A DNA stretch of 64,000 nucleotides, from NCBI RefSeq assembly GCF_910592395.1, contig NC_088312.1:17927292-17991291 (forward strand), read 5' to 3'. Positions 33,060 to 44,941 of this stretch are shown in pieces (position 1 is the first letter of the stretch; every line of letters starts with the position of its first letter). The notes under the pieces are model-generated. The model had not been told where the DNA came from and did not search any database. It saw only the letters and a list, made by a program, of their open reading frames with translations. Position numbers and translations under genes: made by a program. This DNA is from Lineus longissimus. Its lineage: Eukaryota > Nemertea > Pilidiophora > Heteronemertea > Lineidae.

Positions 33060-34480
33060 CTACTTATACCTGAATAGTAGGTCACACTGACCTAAATCTG
33101 TGTCAACATGTAGAGATGCCCAATAGGTGTCTACATATCAAATTTGGAGAGTCTATGACCAATAGCAAAAAAACGTGCCATGATCAAAGAAATTGTAGAG
33201 TTCGACCTCTATGACCTTGAAATGAAGGTCAAATCAAAAACCCGTGTGATATGTGATGTACCTTTATCAGATACACCCACCATAAAATTTTCATCGCTCT
33301 AGCTTTAACCATAAGCTTCAAAATGACAAAAATAGGTTTTCAAAGAGCGCCCCCTATATGGCAGACCAGCAGTCAAATTGCGCTGATTTTCATTCTGAAG
33401 GAAGGTCTTGCCTAGGGGTACCCACACACCAAGTATGAACTTTCTGGGTCAAGCGGTTAAGAAACGTGCCACACAGGATACGGACGACGACGGACGACGA
33501 CGGACACAGGGCTATCGTATAGACTCCCCTAACGGTGAGCCAAAAAGTGTGATATCTCTCTTATGAGCGACTCCTTTTCGATAAAATGTTTTTGGTAGGT
33601 TCTTCTAGCAAGGATACATAATATATCATACGGGTTTTTGATTTGACATACTTTTCAAGGTTACAGAGGTCAAATGGCGTAAATTGGTCGTTTGAGTGTT
33701 TGATACACATGACTCCCTACGTCATCTAACCTTGGGCACCGAATTTCGATCCGATCTGATTCTCGACTTGGCCACCAGGAAGCCAAAACTAAAAGAGGGA
33801 AAAAGTGCAATATCTTGCTTATTAATGACTTGTTTTCGATGATATTTTTATGGTAGGTATTCCAAGCAACGATAAATCACATGTCATACCTACTTCGGTT
33901 TGACCTATATACTATACATGTAGAAAGTTAACCTAGATGAATTCCTAACCACCAATTATCTATGCGGTGAGCACGATGGCCCCCGGTCGTTTCATTTAGT
34001 TTTGGCCTCTGGATCGAACCGAAATTCGGTGTCAGGGGTTATATGAAGTAGGGAGTCATATGTATAAAATTTCAAGTTCATAGCTTTACCGGTTAAGGAA
34101 CGTGCCATAGTAAAACTCAACCGGCCAATTTACTCCATTTGAGCTATGTGACCTTGAAAATTAGGTCAGATGCAAAACCCGTAAGATATGGGATGTATCC
34201 TATCTAGGATAACCTACCATGAACATTTTATCGAAAACAAGTGATTTATAACAGAGATATCACACTTTATAGGTTTCCACTTTTGGCCCTATGGTGGCCA
34301 AGTATAAGAATCAGATCGGACCGAAATTCAGTGCCAGAGGTCACCTGACCTCTGGTTCCTGTGTACAACGTTTCAAGTTCATAGCCCTAGTGGTTAAGAA
34401 ACGTGCCAGAGGATACAGTCGTCGACGGATGACGGACGACGACATAGAATCACCTACGATGAGCCAATTAGTGCAGGCAA
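33060..34480. repeat. Cluster of aggtca-rich repeats in opposing orientations
   Basis: 33060-33535 is in minus orientation and ends with the GACGACGGACGACG run, GGGCTATCGTATAGACTCCC and CTAACGGTGAGCC. 33535-33960 is in plus orientation. 33960-34480 is minus again and ends with a similar GACGACGAC run and ATGAGCC. The last two therefore form a head-to-head inverted pair about 0.9 kb long, meeting near CGGTGAGCACGATGG (33966). Confidence 0.8.
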
Positions 34481-35616
34481 AGATGACGTAGTCCGCCAAG
34501 GTTGATGTTATTTTCAATAAGCAATGGCAGGTCTTGTGATGGAAGTAAACGTACACGCTCAACACTTTGCATTTCAATACCATATGGATATGGGTTTTCC
34601 CGGGAATTTCATGAGGGAATTTGACATGTCTGATTTCAGACGATGTTGCCTCTTTGCCGTACAGTGCACATGTACAAAAATAAAATTATCTCCCAAATTC
34701 TTGACACCCCCTCTTAGACGCGTGGATACGACACCAAAACAACACACAGTTGAACCCAGTCCCAATCTCCTAACTGTACATATTAATTACATGAAGACCC
34801 CCAATATGACTCCCCCCCCCCCCCAGCTCCTGCCTAAAGTCCCCCTTTAAGAAACCCTTTTCAAAACGCCGAGAACATCCAAGTTCAACAATCACCCAAG
34901 TGTATTTGTTGAAATTGGTACTGCGCACATGCGTTTGTTCACAATTTCATTTCCCGCGAACTCTCAAAGATCACATGACCTGCAATCAAGTATTGAAAAT
35001 AACATCAACCATTTCATAATTACTTCATTTCACATACGACAGACAGCTCAAATGCAACTGCGCAATGGCTTCACTCAGCAGGAAACCACGTCCCAACACT
35101 TAAAACTCATAACAAATAAAGGAGAACAACTGTGACTTACACACCATAATCCTGGTATCTTCCAGCAAAGTTCACAGACACGATTCAATGTACGTGATCC
35201 CTGTACATTCGTATACAAATGCATAGGGTTTAAAATATTCCATGACTGGAAATTTCAACAAAAGAACATTCCATTCCGAAATAACTACCCAAAATTGTGG
35301 GAAATATATCTAAGTCAATATGGACGTTTTTTCTGGACAAAAGAGAAACAAGTATTGGAAAACAACAAAACAATAATCGATAACAAATCCTGCCAGGATA
35401 CAAACCATGCTCTGTTCCGAGGTTTCTGTGGAACTATAGTCGTGATTCGGCTCATACCGGAACCGGAACGAGACGCCATTCAGTCCCCACTCTACAAATA
35501 CAATCCCTCTGCAGAGAGACACAAATATCTGCTCATGGAATTTGAAAATACGTGGTCTTTTTTCAAAGCTTTGGGAACAACTGTATAAGTGATAGCGTCC
35601 ATGTACAAAGCGTTAT
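34481..35616. other. Non-coding intron segment
   Basis: Contains a 13-base C run at 34812-34824. Open frames at 34524-34850 and 35295-35588 (97 codons) have no recognisable domain. Confidence 0.4.
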
Positions 35617-36702
35617 TGGGCCATAAGAATTAAAACTAGCATTTGCTTTCTCTACCGATTTTGAAGGATTTGCTGGTTCTCGTAGGAATAAAACCTTAAC
35701 AAATGCTCGGAAATTGAAGTTTTTGCTGCAAGTCAAAGCAAATGCTTTTTAGCATCAAGAGTTTGCTTCTAAAGGGAGTAAATGCTTGACTTCATATGAA
35801 TAAAGCATAGCATATGCTTTTTACTTGAAAGGAAATCCTTCGATTTTTCAAGGTTGCTCCTGAGGTGACTAGAAAGTTGAAGTAAAAGATTGTCACCTTC
35901 CGAATTGCTGATTTTATGCATTTTTTGTCAAGAAAATATATCTATTGTATTTACTGTGATAGCCATGTCGTATAGAAACATATCATTCACTGCATCGACT
36001 TAATGAGGCCACGTGTAGCGGATAATTTATTCGGAGGACACTCGAGATGGGTCTTTGAGCACGAGAGACCAAATATTAAGTGTTTCTCCATAATCTGTTA
36101 GAACTCCGGTTTCGATCTGGCGAGGTGGAGGACCAAATTTTTCTATTAAGGTAATCATTCCAAAACAATCGCAAAAGTGCTTTCCCTTATCAGTAGAGGC
36201 TCTCCCTTAACCTAGGTCTATGATGTATAACTTGGCAAATTTTTAACGTATGCAGGACTTCCCCAGTAAGATGATAGATAAGTCGGCTGATAATAACGCG
36301 AGAGTGTGTCAACGAGGACAGAACAATAGCCTTTTCGCAAATATCTTTTCATCAGGAGACCTCTTGACCCCCTATCATCGAATACCAGGTTCGTGTGCTC
36401 CTCTCCAACACAGATAACTCAAAAAACTTGGTCATAAGTGCCAAGTGAAAGGCCCTGAAGTTCAGGACGCTTGACCCCCTTCTAACAATTCCAAAACTAC
36501 AAGATGGAATGAATTTCCAGCGCATACGATTCATAAGAAATATGACATCGGGACTGACCTTCAAGAATTTGCTTGACGATTTTTAGCAAAGCATTTGCAG
36601 TGAAAGGTCCACATTATCCATACGAAAACAAGCATAATCTTCTACTTTTAGCTAATAATGCTTCTACTTGAAAGAAATGCTAGTTTTTATTCATATGGCC
36701 CA
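35617..36702. mobile_element. TIR element with TGGGCCATA ends, about 1.1 kb
   Basis: The left end TGGGCCATAAGAATTAAAAC followed by TAGCATTT matches the inverse of the right end (AAATGCTAGTTTTTATTCAT then ATGGCCCA). Internal sequences near both ends repeat variants of AGCATTTGC and AATGCTT. No transposase is recognised and no clear target duplication is visible. Confidence 0.65.
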
Positions 36703-37090
36703 TTGATTCACTTGGTAGTGATCATTTAAATCGGTCAACGACGTTATTTTGCAGAACCGATTTCTCAGCGATGGCATAACCAAGAGGCATATGTGTTTGT
36801 GGCGATGTCTACTTGTGTCTAGTGGAATCAGAAATTAACGTAAACGCCCATAAATAGGTGTTTTTTGCACTTTTGGAAATCGAACCTGGACGCAGGGTGC
36901 AGCTGTTCAGTGCTCATGTACAAGCATTATACAGAGAGATGATAAAGTGGCAACCTGTGGCGAGCTTGGAATTTCGTTGTGCATATTCACTGAATGCAGT
37001 AAGTTATGCACGTTGATGTATACGCGCAGAAGGTGTATATTGGGAGTGAGGGCACCAACAGTAATCATGTCTATAAATAGCATGTACATG

Positions 37091-38425
37091 TACACCCTTG
37101 TCGGAAAATTTAGGGTATCAGTTCTTTTACAATTTTCTCAATAACTGCTGGGCCAACTGGAACCAAAGTTCTATCATATCTGGATAAACTTCTTGGGTAT
37201 CATTTACAATAGGTTTGTTTTTTTATCGTCAATTAGGTAAAAACTTTATGGCTCTTTTTCCAGAGCCATGTTTTTTTCACTTTTTTGTCGGCAGATTTTT
37301 CTGCCGTTTTTTTGCAACATCATCTGGACACAATAACCAATAACTTTAAGCACAGATTTGTTGTTAAAAAAATGTTGGAAAGCATCACTTTTTGAGGTTT
37401 TTGCCAAAAAATACTCCCAATTGCTATGACTTTTCAGCAACTCCCGTAATGACCCCTCGGACTGACTTGCTCACTGGCATTTTCTGCCTGGGAGTTTGGT
37501 AACTCCTATCAATATGGTATACACACTCTGGTCAGGAACTTTCTCCACTTCAATGAATCAGACTGTAACTGAACATTTTCCTAGGCTGAACAAGTCAGGA
37601 CAAGGCAATTGGAACGATTCAAAAAATGTTTTACATGATGGAGTTCTTGTCTTACTGAAGAAGTTTTGGTTGCTACACCCAATTCAATCGCAAGTGAACT
37701 CATGTCCTGTGTATTTCAGCAACAAGCTAGGTCACTAAACCCTGATGTCCCTTATTGCTGTTCATTGCGGACCATGCCTTTACAGTTAGAAGTAATTATT
37801 TGTTCCTGGGCTTTGGTCATTTTAAGTGCCCCGTTTTAGAAAAACATCTTGCCTGTGGTGGATGGCTTAAAGGAATGTTTACAGTAGAAAGAAACAGCAC
37901 TGCAATTGGTTTGGCCTGTTTTCTGTGGTCAGGCAATCTGACATGGGCTGAGGCAATGGCCCAAGTGAATATCATATTGTTTGATGTGGCTGGTAATCTG
38001 ACATAGGGTGAGGATTTGGCTGGAGTGCACATCAATCATTGTGACCAATAACCACTGTAATGATCATTGGGCCAGTTTCAAAAGGTGTCATCGTGGTCAG
38101 CAAAATATTATTGAGAAAATGGCAAAAAAACCTAAATGTTTTTTTTTAATTTCCTAAAAACCTTTTACCAAACTTTTAGTTAATGTGTCCAGATGATGTT
38201 GCAAAAAAACGGCAGAAAAATCTGCAGACAGAAAAGTTTTAAAAAACATGCCCCTGGAAAAAGGGCCATAACGTTTTACCTATTTGACTATAAAAACCAA
38301 ACCTATTGTAAATGATACCCAAGAAGTCTATCCAGATATGATGAAACTTTGGTTACAGTTGGCCCAGTAGTTTTTGAGAAAACTGTAAAAAAACTGGTGT
38401 CCTCAAACGTTCCGACAAGGGTGTT
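37091..38425. mobile_element. Large palindromic element with ACACCCTTGTCGG ends
   Basis: The left part (37091-37440) and right part (38090-38425) are inverse copies over roughly 340 bp. Paired blocks are ACACCCTTGTCGGAA, TATCTGGATAAACTTCTTGG, TTTACAATAGGTTTG, CGGCAGATTTTTCTGCCGTT and TGCAACATCATCTGGACACA. The loop of about 650 bp holds two weak open frames (37496-37738 and 37755-38006) with no known domain. It is a fold-back DNA element of unknown superfamily. A possible TATA sequence (CTATAAATAG) lies just left of it. Confidence 0.75.
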
Positions 38426-40293
38426 CGTGTATAATGTATCCAATGCGCTCGTTGCATTGTTCATAGTCATTGGTTCAATGTGTATTTTATAGTGGATTAG
38501 AATTTATGCATCATTGTCAGGCGGTGGTGGTCTCTGAGGTCACTTATACTGTTTTCTGACCTTTCTTACTAATAGCATTAGTTGCCATGGATTGTTGGTG
38601 TATGTGGTCGGCTGGGTGCAATCCTCTAGTTTCTCCTGGCCTTTTCAGCATCAGTGATGGGATTTGGACAGTGTCGGCAAAGCACCTGTGGTTACCATAG
38701 TGCTAGCAGACGACAAAGACATATGGAGTAGTTATACAACTGTTGTGTCTGCCTGGCTTATATTATATTAGTAGTATGCATTGATTAATCTACGCTTGTT
38801 AGTAGTAAACGAGGAATACCTTTGGAGACGAGCAACAAACTCGTCAAAATAACAATTTATACGAATCTGATAAAACCGGAAAACAATAGGGTTTTGCCAA
38901 GGTACTTTTCTGCCAATCCTGAAATTTTGACAGCTTAAGGTATTGTCTTTCGTGAGTTATCGCGTAGGGATCAGTGAAGGTGCCATTTTGGAAACCAGGT
39001 TGGTACGAGGGCCCTGACCAAGAAATAATTTGATACACAATTATGTGCAAAATATGTGGTTTTCCGGTCATCTCGGGGACCTGCTAAACTTGGACTGAAG
39101 CACTTTAAACTGTTGCTCTGACGAGGGGGGGGGGGGGGGGAATTGATGCACAACCCCCAAAATCCACCACTTCTTGATATTACGCATGACTAATCGACAA
39201 TGTTTTCTAGATCTCCAAATACCACACAAAACACGTGACATTGGTGTTGATGATTCCTCGCCATAGAAAGCAGGTGATTAAATACCAGTGTTGTCAATGT
39301 CACCAACTGGAGCAACATTGAACGATCAATCCAAGTGAATAAATGTCACCGAAGGGCTTGTATTTTCATTTGAAGCAGATGTTGCCAATAAATTTGAATG
39401 AATTCGCCATCGCTACTTAATTAAGGCAAAAAGACTTTATCGGCATTAAGTGTTGAACTCCAACATGTAAAATGTAAAATACATGCGATCGTCAATCAAT
39501 GCAGTGATCATAACCTAGCCGACAGTAAGCTGAACAGGGAGACACTGCAATGAATCAAGTTTTGACAGCCATGCAGTAATACATCGGACATTTTTAGAAA
39601 GATCAAATCGGTCGATCATCATCCACAGAATGACGTCCCGTAAAGCTGCGAGTCAGGTGCGCGTGCTTCGCGGAGAGCGGCGACACCAACGTAACGGAAT
39701 GAAGAGCCATTTCGTGTGTCTTGTTGACCAAGTATAGATAGATCTTCGCAGAGTTGTTATCATGATTGTGTTCTTGCTCGTGTCAAGAGCGACGGTTCAT
39801 GAAAGTAAATAAAACCTTATATTTACGACATGTAGAAGAAGTCGAATGATATTCGTTTTCATCCTTTAAAACATATATCCAATATGAGATCTATAAAATA
39901 ACTGGAGAGTCTTGCCTTTAATATTCTTTGTATCACTGCCGCTCGGTATAGACGCCTTCATCTTTTGGTAGACCAAATATTCTAAAATTATCTTCAGCAC
40001 TTCGGATAAATCGCTTTTGAATGTCGCTTTTTTCCAAACAAAATTTGGTCAATTGACCCCCACCGTTTATTAATTCAATTGTCAAAAACGGCGCATTTCT
40101 TTCTTATATCATTAACGTGATATTATCTGAAAACAAGCTTTTTTATAAATAATTCAGATCCACCAATACTGGAAGTCTTATTCACAGCTTGATTCATCAT
40201 CAACTTATCATGCTCATAATTATAAAGGAAAATACAAGAGTGGAAATGAGGGGTTTTGTTTGAAAAGCATTTCATAAACTTAAATGTTGATTG
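38426..40293. other. Non-coding intron segment next to receptor exon 1
   Basis: No gene is recognised. It contains a 16-base G run at 39125-39140 and a sequence near 39270-39325 that resembles the small hairpin insertion seen at 24305-24345 (CAGTGTTGTC ... GCAACATTG). Confidence 0.4.
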
Positions 40294-40299
40294 ACTTAC

Positions 40300-40396
40300 C
40301 TATTTTGATGACCTTGGGAAGTGCAACTACGCATGGAATAACTGCCAAAGCCAGAAAAAAAAAGATGAGAATGCGCTTCCTATGGCATAGCGTCAT
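40300..40396 (-). CDS. Kainate-type glutamate receptor, exon 1 (signal peptide)
   Basis: The minus-strand ATG at 40396-40394 opens 32 codons plus one base: MTLCHRKRILIFFFLALAVI then PCVVALPKVIKI. It ends at a consensus donor (G then GTAAGT, 40294-40299). The product is a classic signal peptide: a basic n-region (HRKR), a hydrophobic core (ILIFFFLALAVI) and small residues before LP. The mature start PKVIKIG runs straight into exon 2 (GGLFG...), as in kainate receptors, where this motif precedes the first beta strand of the amino-terminal domain. The phase-1 end matches the phase-1 start of exon 2 at 18188. A CTATATAG sequence about 142 bp upstream (40538-40545) is a weak TATA candidate. The 5' UTR end is not known. 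Confidence 0.85.
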
Positions 40397-42343
40397 TGCT
40401 ACAGAAGACCTATCCGATTGTCTGTATAAATCCAATTTCTCGTAACTCCACACTCTCCACTGAATTCCAATTTACCACATTTAAGCATCATACTCCGTAG
40501 AACTCATGGTTATCCAGTAATGAAAGATATATGTATCCTATATAGAGTCACAACCGAATCTTGTACACAGACTCCAACATGTTCTAAGTAAAGATGGACG
40601 ATAAAACCATTGGTATAAGAAAACTCGGCAGAATAGTATACTGGCTGAGACCACACTCAGCTATCATTTACAACGTTGAAGACTATCCAAACCGTCGGCG
40701 GTCTCACGTTATAGGTAAATTTCCTCCGTTCGTTAATGTTCGTCCGAATAAGTCAGCAATGGAAATAAATTACCTTGATACGAATATGACAGCGGTTTGG
40801 TCTAAAATTCGTACGATGTCGAATCGAAACCATGTATTGCAGCACTAGCAATGCTTGACAGTTGGTTAGCAGATGCGCACCAGTGAAACAGGCGGCCGTG
40901 TCTGATGATGTCAGCAAATCAATAACAATGCATGTGTCCTATGGACACTCTTGTAACGGCGCTCCAAAGCATTGCGCAGATGAGGGTTGGTTGCTATAAT
41001 TCCTGCAGAAAATCAGCAAGGTTTATCAGCTACAGGAGCGTAGAGTAGTCTGCCGCGTGCAGATTCATGCATTTCATTTCTAAGTCTACGCCGTGACGAG
41101 GAATTGGTGGCTGTACGCTAACTACATATCGTTTCTTTGAGAAGCGATAACGCATATTACAGAGTTGATAGTCGATTTTCATGCATGAAATATTTTCTGT
41201 TAGTGCATCAACGATCAAATTCTGTAATGAATGAAACAGGCACCTATAAAGACAGACATAAATCATTAGTTTATTCCGAGGATCGTTTGATAAACCAAAA
41301 TATAATAGATACGAATTAGGGCCCGGCAGCGGCCAATATTTAGCACTGAGTTAGGCTTTGTTTTTAATGACAACACTACCCCTGTCTTCCCAAGGTTTTT
41401 ATGTTTGATTTAATAGTTTTGTGTCTGATGATCATGTCTGAAAGTATAGTTTTTATTCTACGTGTTATGCTAACATTGTTGGAACAATCTTTGTTTACAT
41501 ATTTTAGATATCAATTGGTTCTGACTATTTGGAGCGTTTTGATTGGTTGAAAATTTGCTACTCTGTAGTTGTATTTCCTGGAAGTTCTCACTTATGTTTT
41601 TGGGAGGAAACATCATCTCAGTCTAGTACTTTTAGATAGTTTTGTTATTCAAAGCCAGATGCTTTGTGTAATATCAATTGTAGGATGTATTGAGCATATT
41701 TCTATAACCTTGTGTGTAGTTAGGAAACTTTTATTGAGTGTTTTATAGAGTTTGTATAAAGTTCGTTTTTGCAATGCATTGTTGGTAAGCATCTTGTTTG
41801 CATGCTGCTATTTAAACGGCAGCACCCCTTTGTTTCTTCAGATTGACCCACGCCGCGATTAGACCCGAATCCTCCAACTTGATGACCATACTGGGATGCC
41901 AAAAACCTTCTGTTACGGATGTGCAGCATGCAGCTAAAACTCTTATTAGGCCTATAACGCATTAATCCTGATAACTAGCTCAGCAGACCACAGGGAGCCA
42001 GGATTGTACAGGCATTTAGAAATCGGTATCGAGCATCTCTCCCAACGGGCATCGACTCACGTGCTTTCTTTCATGGAAATACTTTTCATAACTGGTGCAC
42101 CTGAGCGTGCAATACAAACGTTCAATAAAAGTATTTTATTGCACGAGAATGCTCGAGATCATTCAATTCTCGTGCAATAGAGACTCTGACTGTTGAAAGA
42201 CCGTCGACTTTTACGTCATTTTCATTGTCGTCCTTTTTCTACATTATTGCGTTGGAATTCAGCCACGTCGCGAAGTCACGACGATGTCATAAGGTTGTGA
42301 CGTCGTCAACTCAAGCGTTACGTCTTCTTCGACGTTTTCACGT
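40397..42343. other. Upstream region of the receptor gene, no other gene recognised
   Basis: This should hold the receptor 5' UTR and promoter. A/T-rich sequence dominates 41340-41800. A perfect 14-bp inverted repeat with a 15-base loop lies at 42137-42179 (TATTGCACGAGAAT ... ATTCTCGTGCAATA). Open frames at 40594-40848 and 41720-41962 have no known domain. Confidence 0.4.
42137..42179. repeat. 14-bp perfect inverted repeat
   Basis: TATTGCACGAGAAT at 42137-42150 and its exact inverse at 42166-42179, around a loop that itself contains CTCGAG. It has no gene context that would make it a terminator. Confidence 0.85.
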
Positions 42344-42349
42344 CATTAG

Positions 42350-43521
42350 TATGGCAAGCCAAAGCGGAATCAATTCAACACACCCAAAAATATCTTGCAA
42401 CTCTGTCAAATTTATCTCAACATTGAACAATATTCTTCAACAATTTTATAAGTCAAGTCATCATTTTCAAAATACGTGGCAAAAATGTCAAAAGTAATTT
42501 TTAAAAATTCGTGCAAACATTTAAAAAAATTACATTTTCAAAATTATGGTTCAACAACTTCAAAAATATATCTCAACAATTTCAAATTATGATCCAACAT
42601 TTCAAAAATTCATGCAACATTTTTCAAAAATACATTTTATCAACAATTTCAAAATGATGGTTCAACAATTTCAAAAAAATCATCCAACATCTTTCAAAAA
42701 TATCTCGCAACATTTTTTTGTTCAACACTGAAAAAATCTAGCAACATTCACGTGACCAAACAAAGTCACGTGACCTACCGCATGGCATGATGTGCGGGGG
42801 CGAGGTTGGAGTGGTCGCAGGATCAGATCCCATATAAGATCCTCAAATTTGCTGGCATTGGCTAGCCGCGACAGTTCATCCCGATTCATTTCGATATGGA
42901 CAAGTATACAATCAAATAGAATTTAATATGATATGTATGAGATGACACTTGCACATGCGATTGGTGGCCCTCGTGTCTAATGTCACAATCGGTGATAGAA
43001 CAGAAGTACCATACACCAACCTCGTCCCCGCACATTATTACACTGGTACCCTGTCTCTAGCTGTTGGATCATGCCATGCGGTAGTTCACGTGACTTTGTT
43101 TGGTCACGTGAATGTTGCTCGATTTTTTCAGTGTTGAATAAAAAAAATGTTGCGAGATATTTTTAAAAGATGTTGGATGCTTTTTTTGAAATTGTTGAAG
43201 CATAATTTTGAAATTGTTGATATGTATTTTTGAAAAATGTTGCATGAATTTTTGAAATGTTGGATCATAATTTGAAGTTGTTGAGATGTATTTTTGAAAG
43301 TGTTGAAACATAATTTTGAAATTGTTGAGATGTAATTTTTAAAAATGTTGCACGATTTTTTTTTAATTGTTGAACCATACTTTTGAAATTGTTGCCACGT
43401 ATTTTGAAAATGATGACTTGACTTATAAATTGTTGAATAATATTTTTCAATGTTGAGATAAATTTGACAGAGTTGCAAGATATTTTTGCATGTTGAATTA
43501 ATTCCGCTTTGGCTTGCTATA
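42350..43521. mobile_element. Giant palindromic element A, 6-bp target duplication CATTAG
   Basis: The ends TATGGCAAGCCAAAGCGGAA and its inverse (ending GGCTTGCTATA) are flanked by CATTAG on both sides (42344-42349, 43522-43527). Arms of about 430 bp are built of degenerate CAACAATTTCAAAATTATG-type units and are inverses of each other. The loop (about 42780-43080) is single-copy and contains inverted TTCACGTGAC / GTCACGTGAA sites at its edges. There is no coding potential beyond Asn/Gln-rich shadow frames from the repeats. It belongs to the same family as element B next to it. Confidence 0.85.
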
Positions 43522-43616
43522 CATTAGGGATTCGGGTCAAAAATGACAAAATTTGCCTTTTTACCGGAATTTTCTTGAGATTATGGCGATATTTGTGGTA
43601 TATGATAAATAAAAAA

Positions 43617-43737
43617 CTGCACTCGTGGCTGATCCGGGTATCCAGATCGCACTCGATGATTTTCTACGGCCCGTAGAAAATCGGCCCGTAGAAAATCATC
43701 TCCTGCAATCTGGATACCCGGATCAGCAACTCGTGCG
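43617..43737. repeat. Hairpin with 27-bp outer stem
   Basis: GCTGATCCGGGTATCCAGAT near 43628 pairs with ATCTGGATACCCGGATCAGC near 43709. Inner blocks GATTTTCTACGG and CCCGTAGAAAATC also pair, with one extra direct copy of the latter. It is a probable short palindromic MITE between the two large palindromes. Confidence 0.8.
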
Positions 43738-43763
43738 GTTTTCTTAATTTATCGTCGCAGTTG

Positions 43764-44941
43764 TATGGCAAGCCGTTTGCTTCAAAAAGTCGAAATGATT
43801 TTTTTTCTAGTCGAAATGATTTTTTTCTAGTCAAGATATTTTTTTTCAAGTCAAGAAAAAAAATTTGAAATTAAATTTTTTTTTCAAGTCGAGATATTTA
43901 TTTTTCTTCTCATTTAACTTATTGAAGTTGAATCAATTAATAAAAATTTCACTGCGAGAAAAAAATGATTATAAAAATAAAAATAGTGTTTGTAAAATAT
44001 AATAATGATACATAATAAATACAGAAATAGTGTCGAAAGTAAAAATTTCATACTCGAGTGAAAAATTTCATACTCGAGAAAGTAATCAGTCGAGCGCTAC
44101 AAAAATAAAGTCGAACATTATGACGTCATCAGTTTTTGTGTATATTGCCCGCGCCGCCTAGCAGGACCGCCGGTATTAAAAAAAATGGCGGAGAACATTG
44201 ATAAGTCGGACCTGGAAAATTTGGTAAACACGGACGGTCGTTACCCGCTTAATAGAATCACCAGATTTGCCACGTGTGCTCCATGCACGTATATACAGCG
44301 CACTCAGAATTCCTAGAATGTCATCTAGTAGCCTGGAACAGTTCTCTAGTTTGTTTTGATCTAATGATTGTCTGGCCCTTTCAGATCGCCGGACCATAGC
44401 GGGACACTGACGCAGACACTCGGCAATGTCAACAACATCGCCTCCCGCCATCTTGCATACTGTATAGACTGGTCCCCTGCTATGTATATATGTGGGCATT
44501 AGAATGCGAAGTCAGCAAGAGAACGGCTGGGGACGAGTCTACATACTGTACACGAAAAGTGATGACGTCATAATGTTCGACTTTTTTTTTCTGTCTCGAA
44601 TGTGTGTTTTTTTGTTGAATAGAAAATTTGTCATTTACAATAAATTTTTATCGACTTGAAAAAAAATTTAAAAGAATTAGAAAAATAATCAACTGATAAG
44701 TTGTATATAAAAAAATCAATGAAAAAAAAATTTTTTACTTAAAAAAAAATACGCATATATATTTAAAAAGTCGACTTAAAAAAAAACTTGTAGAATTGAA
44801 AAAAAATGTGTAAACTTGAAAATACTAATCTCAACTTTTTGAAGAAATTTCTTGACTTGAAATATTTTTTCTTGACTTGAAAAAAAAAATCTCGACTTGA
44901 AAAAAATCATCTCGACTTTTTGAAGCAAACGGCTTGCCATA
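43764..44941. mobile_element. Giant palindromic element B with central cargo, 6-bp target duplication CAGTTG
   Basis: The ends TATGGCAAGCCGTTTGCTTC and its inverse are flanked by CAGTTG (43758-43763, 44942-44947). A related locus near 46650 has the same flanking sequence with a single CAGTTG, which is the expected empty site. The arms, about 350 bp of A/T-rich GACTTGAAAAAAA-type units, enclose a GC-richer centre (about 44130-44555) of quite different composition. The innermost arm parts both carry a CRE-like TGACGTCAT palindrome (near 44119 and 44563). The centre has opposing open frames, one starting MAENIDKSDLENLVN (plus, 44184) and one containing MAGGDVVDIAECLRQC (minus), neither recognised. 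Confidence 0.85.

Larger units (their letters stand above)
18189..40299 (-). other. Intron 1 of the glutamate receptor gene, about 22.1 kb
   Basis: The interval between the donor after exon 1 (GTAAGT on the minus strand, 40294-40299) and the acceptor before exon 2 (AG, 18189-18190). Both boundaries are phase 1, so splicing joins the G of exon 1 to GT of exon 2 to make a glycine codon. No other plausible receptor exon was seen inside. The intron is filled with LINE fragments, TIR elements, inverted repeats and arrays of a 302-bp repeat, which are listed separately. Confidence 0.82.

Noticed and set aside
35295-35588. 97-codon frame as a receptor or host exon
   Set aside because: No similarity to receptor domains is recognisable, and it is on the strand opposite to the receptor gene.
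42225-43478. Asn/Gln-rich small proteins on both strands
   Set aside because: They are translations of the degenerate CAACAATTTCAAA repeats in the arms of palindrome A and mirror each other.
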